DNA of 64,000 nt. Source: Xenopus tropicalis. Taxonomy: Eukaryota; Chordata; Amphibia; Anura; Pipidae. The first letter of the stretch is position 1; every line of letters begins with the position of its first letter. Where the stretch lies: contig NC_030678.2 of the NCBI RefSeq assembly GCF_000004195.4, positions 36,437,701 through 36,501,700 on the forward strand, read 5' to 3'. Position numbers and translations under genes: made by a program. This document shows, in pieces, positions 57,192 to 64,000 of this stretch. The notes under the pieces are model-generated. The model did not search any database and was not told the DNA's origin. It saw nothing but the letters and a program-made list of their open reading frames with translations.

Positions 57192-60100
57192 TAGAGTTTA
57201 TCACCCAATTATACTGCTAATTGAGCAGTAAGACTAAAAATAGATAAACTTGTCCCTACAAGCCTGTTTTAAGAGGCGCACATTCACATGTCATTGCATA
57301 GTAATGGAGTGGGATCTGGCTGAGGGCATCAGAATGAAGTTAGCCATCTGGGGCTGATGTTTACAGGTTACGTAGACTCATGAAACAGACCCCCCAATTG
57401 TGTTGGCTGTAATAAGAACACTTATACCTGTCTTATACATTTGATCACCAATGCTAAGAAGCCAAAGAAAGGAATCAGATAACCAATAAGTGGTGAACAC
57501 GTTAATGCATAATCTTTTGTCTAGTCCAGAGAGTGTTTATGTTTGTCTTTGACTCTGGAGGCAATGAACATGCAAACTCAAGTTGTTTCTAGGTGAGTCC
57601 TCTTGAATACATTCATGCTTCCCTCTCTCTCTCTTTCTGGGTAAATGTCCTCCACATAACTAGGACAGTTAAAACTACTGCCATTATTTTACACATCCTT
57701 GGCTCAGGATTTTTAACTAACAGAAAACATTTTACAGATTAGATAGAACCACATGTTTCTGTTCAGCCTGGTGTACATTGCTTTCTGCTGCATGTCTCAA
57801 ATCTGTTTGTCAGTCTATAAGCTTAGGGGTCTTCTTTCTATTGCAGACTTAGAAAGGGCCCTGAGCGTAGAATACTAAAGACTGAATTGTGCCTCCAAAT
57901 TCATTTCATTCTGTCTGGAGTTTACACAGTGCACACTGTGGGGTTTGAGAGTGCATACAACCAAGCTTTAACACTTTAAAAATACTGCATATCTGTATTG
58001 CAATTTAAATGTCTATCTAGAAATAAAATGGAAATACTATAAATGAGTGACCTTAAACAGTTTCTAATTGCACAGCCTTTGGACAAATATAGAGAACAAA
58101 CCTAACTTTAGACCGTTCATAGCCATACGAGGTGATTCAGAACAGGTCCTACATGCATGAGTTATGTGCTCTACCTTATTAAAGACACTTGCACACAAAA
58201 AGAGACAGGAGGTTATAGATTACATCAGAGAGGTATCTCTGGTTTCAATACTTTTATCAGCTATGGCGATTACTTCTAAGGTAGTGGCAAGATGGACCTT
58301 ATAACTTACAGATGTCATACACATTGTTTCCCTCCATTGGCTGTATTAGTCTTACATCAATTACATCAATATTTTACTGGAATAGTTCTGAGCTTTAACT
58401 CTACAATCAAAAACAGACTGTCATCCTTAATTCTTTAAGGAGTATATCAATGATAAACCGGGGTGTATGATTTCAAAATTCTTTGGGGTATGTTACATTT
58501 CATCACAGAAAATTGAACTATGATTAGATGAGGGAAAAATTAAAACAACTTTGGCCAGAAACCAGGGCAAACATTTAGAGTAAAAATAATATATAAGCTT
58601 TAAAGAGACTTCGGCATTTGAGGCCCCTACTTTCGCTATGATATAATAAAGTACACAGCCTGCTGGCCAAAACAGAGCATAACCTGATATATGATTCTGG
58701 GCAACAGCATGGCCTATCTTTGGGATTCATTAGCCAACCTTCTTTGTATGTACTAAATTAAGGTTAATCATTGAATGCATGAAAAGTTGGGTGTTGTCCC
58801 GCTCCATACTATATTAGGTATCATCCCCTTTGAAGAGTGGATTCAGTTGCTGAGGTTTGATCTACTTTAGGAGGAAATTCTGTGTTTCCTGGGAGGTCAG
58901 GCACCTGGTTCAGATCCTGTGTCTGCGTGTCCATGTGCCTTCTCAGCAAAATGAATAATACACTGTTAAAAGACAAGTCTTAACCAGGCACAAAGAAATT
59001 TGCCCCTTTAATGATTAATGAAAAGATGATTACTAGTGGGATGACTTCCATCCTGTCACGGGGCTTTTGGAGAAGACATTGACTAGTGGCTTTTTACAAG
59101 AAGAAATTAAAACCAGGATTTCTTGGCCAATTTACTGTGTAGCAAAGAGAAGATTAAATATGTGCCTGTGCCATTCACTAATAGATATTATGTTGGGAAG
59201 TTGTGGATTTAGAACACTATCAGTTTTTTATTGATTTTGGCTAAGTTAGAAGAACGATAAAAAAAGTCACTGCTTGGCGAATTCAAGAAAATATTCTTCC
59301 ATTTTTTTTAGAAAATTAGGCCACTTGTAAGTTTTTCTCTAGTGTTTTTTGGATTTCTTTGTTAGGGCAGATCTGACAACCATGATTTGACATTTACTAT
59401 ATTTTTATTTGTTTAGGGTTTTTTGGAGGGTTGATCAGCAGATGTCTATTTTGTAGCCTTTCTTTCTACTTCCCTGTGGGCCCATGCTGTATTTTTATAC
59501 CATTTTCTGTGAACATACTTGTATTTCTATTAATAATAAATAATGAGTGATTGATTGCTTCAGTCATCTTAACACAATGTAGAGAGCAGGTCTTTAATAT
59601 GCTCCTACATATACAAGCACCCATATGCCAATTATGGGTTTATTTAGTAAAAGGCACAATTTTTTCCCAGGTGCAGGAACCCATAGCAACCAATCAGCAG
59701 GTATCATTTACTAGTTACCTGTTTAAAGGCAAATTATTATTATTATTATTATTATTAATACTTATTGGTCCTATTGAATGCAAGTTAGTGGCATTTGACA
59801 CTCATTTTTTCCCACTGTATATTTAAATTGTATCCCTTCCAGCATGGGGCATTAGTAGCTGTATTAGAGTCTGATTAGCATCCGATTCACTTCATACATC
59901 ATATGGCTATTAGAAAACTATATCTGTATACAGAAGTCAGCTGATCACCTCCCATATTATATCATTAATATTACCAAGGCACTGTAGGACTGGACTTCCA
60001 ATTATCTGGTATGTGTGAAACACTAAATAAATGTATTACGTCAGTTAAGGACAACATTATGCCCAACATTTTGGGTATATGAGCTCTATTGGGTCTATAT

Positions 60101-62534
60101 GGGTCTACTGATACAACCTGCAAAGGGAACCCTGGAGTTATTGCTATTTCCAAGTAATAAACACAGCACCAGAGGTGTTCTAGATGCAACATTTTATTAG
60201 GCCACATCATCAATGATCTTGTGGCCTTTATTCTGGGAGCCACACATCACCCATGTGTTTAGTTTAGATTCAGGAATTATCCAGTACTGTACTGATTTTG
60301 AGCTGGAATCAGCAATGGAAGTTGTCCAGTTTGCTTTAATGCAGGGCATAGATTCTTTCTTTCTGTTTCACTCTGCCCATTGAGGGCCCCTACTAAACCA
60401 TCACAAATTTGCATCTTTAAATCTTTCCTTTTATCTTAAAAAAGAATTCAAAGGGTTGAGGAAGTGAATAGGCATATTTCAAAACACTCAGCATGCTTAT
60501 CTGAAATAGCAGGAGAGAAACAGATAAAAGTGATATCAAATGTAAAACAGGGGGTAAAAGAACAAGCCAAGAGCTCTCCAGTGAATTCCTTGAACCCAGT
60601 GTTTTTGCGTGGACTGTACCTAGCCCTAACGGTCTATTCTGAGCAATACATGATGATGAATGAGAAACAGAACAGCTATTAGAGATAATCTAATTAAATG
60701 ATCTGATTTCAGATCTGGCCCCAGTTTAGAGGCCACTATCTTTCTTTACTGTTGAACTGCTGAGGCCAGTAATTGGGAGATATTTTCTGATGTAAATCTA
60801 TTTTGATCCATCTTTGATCCTACATTTCTGTAGTTGCAGTATGTGAGTACATAGAGACCAGATATGCTCCAAAGATGCTGTTCAGAATCAATACCACATT
60901 CATTTTTTCTATTTACAGATTTAGAATGTGAATGGGGAACTTTCTGTTAGAATTAACTTTTAGTAAAATGTACTGTAGATACTGATATTCAGAAGTCTTT
61001 TTCAAGGTTTTTTATATTATTTTTTTCTTTGTCTAAATAAAAAAAGTAGAGTTGTATGTGGTTGTTGGGGGTGGCAGAGCTCAACAGCCTGATTGCAGAT
61101 ACAATTCAAACAGAAACAATGTGGAGCAATCCTTTTATTTTAAAGGCAAATTTTTTGACCTGAAAGAACAAAAGATGTGATCCATGTTCTGTGTTCCATG
61201 AGCTCCTCTTCCACATGCCCTGTGTTTAATACCCTCCCTTTACCTGGAGAGGACTTGTGTTGACCTGCTTCCTTGTTGCATTGGTTACAAAGCTGATTGC
61301 CATGGATCTGTTGGTGTTCTTGTGGTCTCAGCTAACCTTGTCTGCTTTACTCCTCATCCAATATGCTGGGGTGGCCACAATATGAAGTAATTTCTTGCCT
61401 TTTCTTGAGCCTTTACTATCACACTGCTATTGTACCTTTGTACCCCTAGTGGAATGGCTGAGCAAAACAACTGATGCTAGTAGACATTTTCTGCCTATTA
61501 TTATGTCTGCAGTTTTAGACTGAAAAACATGCACTTACAAGTTAGAACAATTGTAAGTGGATATTATGCAATAAATATCAGAAATATACTCTGCTTTCTT
61601 TAACTGCAATCCATAATTGTACTGTCTTATAAAATCATTTCCATGCAGTTCATCAAAATAACCTGAATTGGCTCATTCCTGCTCTCACATCTTACTAAGA
61701 AACATGTATGAAGGAATCTACCTTTATGAATAGTGGTTATGTGTTTACAGTTGTGTCTTTATTAGTGATTTGTAGATGGACTTGTGTAACTAAATGAGCC
61801 CTATACTTCTTTGCTTTTGAATTCTATTTGGTTGTTAAAAATGAAGGTCATAGAGAAAGTTAAGCATGAATTGGAGTTTCTCTGATAAGCAAATTACATT
61901 TCCGCTACCCTATGTATGGGTGTGGGATGGAGCAAAAGCATTTAATAAAAGCTTGATTTATATCTTATTTCCTATAAGTCAATTAAAAAAGGCGATAATG
62001 TGAACATAAATATTGAATGTTTACTGCGTAGGCATCCTGCAAGGACCTTATTGACACCAGTAAAATATAATGAGTTTTTGACAGAGCTGGCAGGATCCTT
62101 AAACTGATATGAGGTTACTGGAAAATTAAAACTTCTTAAATGTTGATGGTCTACTAATTCTGCAATTGGCTCAGTACTTTTTAAAAGTTATGCATCATGA
62201 TTTAATCAAAAATGTTAGTCAAGAGAATGTTTGGGTGATATTTTGTAGCTGCATTAATACCTGGGCAAAGTAGCTTTTTAGAGAAGCCACATTTATTTGG
62301 AGAAATAAAGTTAACAACGAATTACTGATCATCTCCTGACATAGGTGGGAAACATAATGAGTCTCTAAATCTTGTTATTGACATATTAGCTCTGCAGTGA
62401 CTGTTCTGTTTCAATGAAGCAATATTATTGTGATTACAAAAAGGTTAAGGATTTAAGTTTGCGTGTGTCTTTCTATAAGGTCCCCTTGTACTAAAGGGGT
62501 GAGATTTACCTGTGCTTAACTCAAATTTAGTAAA
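57192..62534. other. No gene seen; longest MITE-poor stretch
   Basis: Over 5 kb almost free of short transposons. Exceptions are an old repeat fragment at 59676-59720 (ggaacccatagcaaccaatc), an (ATT)n microsatellite at 59738-59758 and a possible dispersed-repeat piece at 60120-60240. No frame carries a family motif. Confidence 0.45.
59738..59758. repeat. (ATT)n microsatellite
   Basis: About seven uninterrupted att units. Confidence 0.9.
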
Positions 62535-62536
62535 TA

Positions 62537-62837
62537 CTGGTATGGGATCCCTTATCCGGAAACCCGTTATCCAGAAAGCTCTGAATTACGGAAAGCCTGT
62601 CTCCCATAGACTCCATTTTAATTAAATTATTCAGAATTTTAAAACTGGTTTCCTTTTTCTCTGTAATAATAAAACAGATATAATAATCCTTATTGGAAGT
62701 AGAACAATCCTATTGGATTTAATTAATGTTTTATTGATTTTTTAATAGACTGAAGTATGGAGATCCAGATCATGGAAAGATCCCTTATCCAGAATACCCT
62801 TGGTCCCAAGCATTCTGGATAACGGGTCCTATACCTG
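62537..62837. mobile_element. CAGGTATGGG MITE, complete
   Basis: Begins CTGGTATGGGATCCCTTATC (one base change from CAGGTAT) and ends gggtcctatacctg. TA flanks both sides (62535-62536, 62838-62839). 301 bp, uninterrupted, close to the 45776-46087 copy. Confidence 0.93.
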
Positions 62838-62877
62838 TACAACTAAAATTGGATATGCAGTGTGTCTACTTGTTGGA

Positions 62878-63076
62878 GTAGGTTTATCAAAATGTGAGTT
62901 TAGAGCTTAATAGATATAAATTTATCCACATTCTATTCATTTCTATAGAATTTTTACAAGCCTATTTATCAATGGGTGAACTCACCATTTGATAAATATG
63001 CTTCTAAAAATCCCATAGGAATGAATAGAAATTTTCAAGTATTAACCTCTAATCTCACATTTTGATAAATCTGCCC
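62878..63076. mobile_element. Palindromic MITE with TTTATCAAA ends
   Basis: Ends gtaggtttatcaaaatgtga and tcacattttgataaatctgc. The 199 bp is almost one perfect inverted repeat centred near 62978 (tgggtgaactcaccat), with arms sharing ctattcatttctata and its complement. It would form a hairpin with arms close to 95 bp. Confidence 0.88.
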
Positions 63077-63078
63077 CA

Positions 63079-64000
63079 TAATGTCTGGATTTGTTGTACT
63101 TAACAGTAATGCTATGCTTGTCCTTGCACTTCCTATGTGCTTCAAATAAATTGTGGGAGGGGGAGATGGTATTTACTTATGCATAATAACTATTCTATAA
63201 GTCTGAAAAAGAGGTAGCAATTAGGGGAAGGGAAGAACTCATTATATGAAGATCTGTTTCTCTTTTACATAGTCATGAACAATTTGAGATAGGTTGCCAA
63301 CATGGTCAATTCAGCCAACCCAAAAGCTTGGCCTGTTATGGTACCAAATGATGACCTATTCAATTAGCATTTGCTTGGGAAGAATGGAATTTATTACTGG
63401 ACAAGAACTGCATAAAACTGTGGATGGATCTGTTCTACCAAATGAAGCACATCAATTCAACAGAAACTAGGTTTCCTTCCAAGGAGTATAACCTGCTGAT
63501 CTTCTATTGAACCAGTCAGCTTGACAAAGGACACTATGCAGTCAAAGCCTTTTATCATTTATGTCTCTATTTAACTGTGGATGGGGTCTGCACAAGGTCT
63601 CCATTTGGATCATACCAGTAAGCATTGCAAGATCTTCTTAACTGGATCATGTTGAGTATAAAAGAGTTCTGGAAGTAGGTTATAAGAATCACTAACACCG
63701 GAAGCTGAGATTTTTCTGAAACGTAGACCTAGATTAACTTTTTTCCCCACAATATCTTCTCGCCTAAATGAGCAAGTGTCACGTCCCTTGACTTCTATCA
63801 GGTCTACAAACATCTGTGTTTGCTCATTTTGAAAGTTGAACTTTTCATAAAAAGGTAGTATTAAGCTTTATTCATATTTGTTACAATAGGTTAAATAATC
63901 AAAACAGTGAACTAACCAGGAGTTCTTAAATAGCATCTTACAGGAAGTGAGGCAGTGTTTATTTTGTGGTATATACTGTAATCTGTAAGAAAATGTCTGT
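63079..64000. other. No gene seen
   Basis: Unassigned to the window end. The 67-residue minus frame at 63610-63813 has no recognisable motif. Confidence 0.4.

Overview
The window looks like non-coding nuclear DNA of a clawed frog (Xenopus-type pipid). It is AT-rich and carries no host exon, tRNA, rRNA or other RNA gene that I can recognise. The open frames are short, lack family motifs and mostly lie in repeats. The assignment rests on the transposon content: TTAA-flanked elements with AAAGGRR-type ends (T2/Kolobok-type MITEs), a very common MITE bounded by CAGGTATGGGATCC, and many hAT-like and Harbinger-like short elements. I cannot tell X. tropicalis from X. laevis, or an intron from intergenic DNA.

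Layout. 1-2 kb: single-copy-looking DNA, a 16-bp minisatellite and a probable solo LTR. 2.1-3.8 kb: a three-level nest, in which a T2-type element holds a minus-strand LINE fragment that is itself split by a Harbinger-like MITE. 4.7-6.2 kb: a CAGGTATGGG MITE split twice, once by a CCGTATTTT element carrying a minisatellite and once by another copy of its own family. 6.7-15.5 kb: scattered MITEs in unremarkable DNA. 15.5-19.6 kb: a hAT-like end, a CpG-dense LTR-like block and two T2-type elements, the second holding two insertions that share one duplicated TAA. 20.9-26.8 kb: clustered hAT-like, T2-type and CAGGTATGGG copies plus a CR1-like LINE remnant. 26.8-39 kb: long plain stretches with several MITEs having clean 8-bp target duplications and a 226-bp tandem duplication. 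39.2-39.9 kb: an unusual 678-bp insertion with identical 79-bp direct terminal repeats. 41-57 kb: more MITEs, AT microsatellites, a CAGGTATGGG MITE with a fourfold internal 114-bp amplification, and a second CCGTATTTT element with a 30-bp minisatellite. 57.2-64 kb: the longest MITE-poor stretch, ending in two more MITEs.

No genes act together here. The information lies in insertion history. Nested copies preserve empty-site sequence, which fixes target duplications directly: TA for the CAGGTATGGG and CCGTATTTT families, 8 bp for several hAT-like families, TTAA for T2-type, TTA/TAA for Harbinger-like. The only coding traces are two broken LINE ORF2 C-termini. I found no convincing undescribed functional system. 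The best leads are the 79-bp-repeat insertion, the minisatellite-bearing CCGTATTTT elements, and MITEs carrying NRF1- and CRE-like palindromes. All element names are superfamily-level assignments from ends and target duplications, without a database search.
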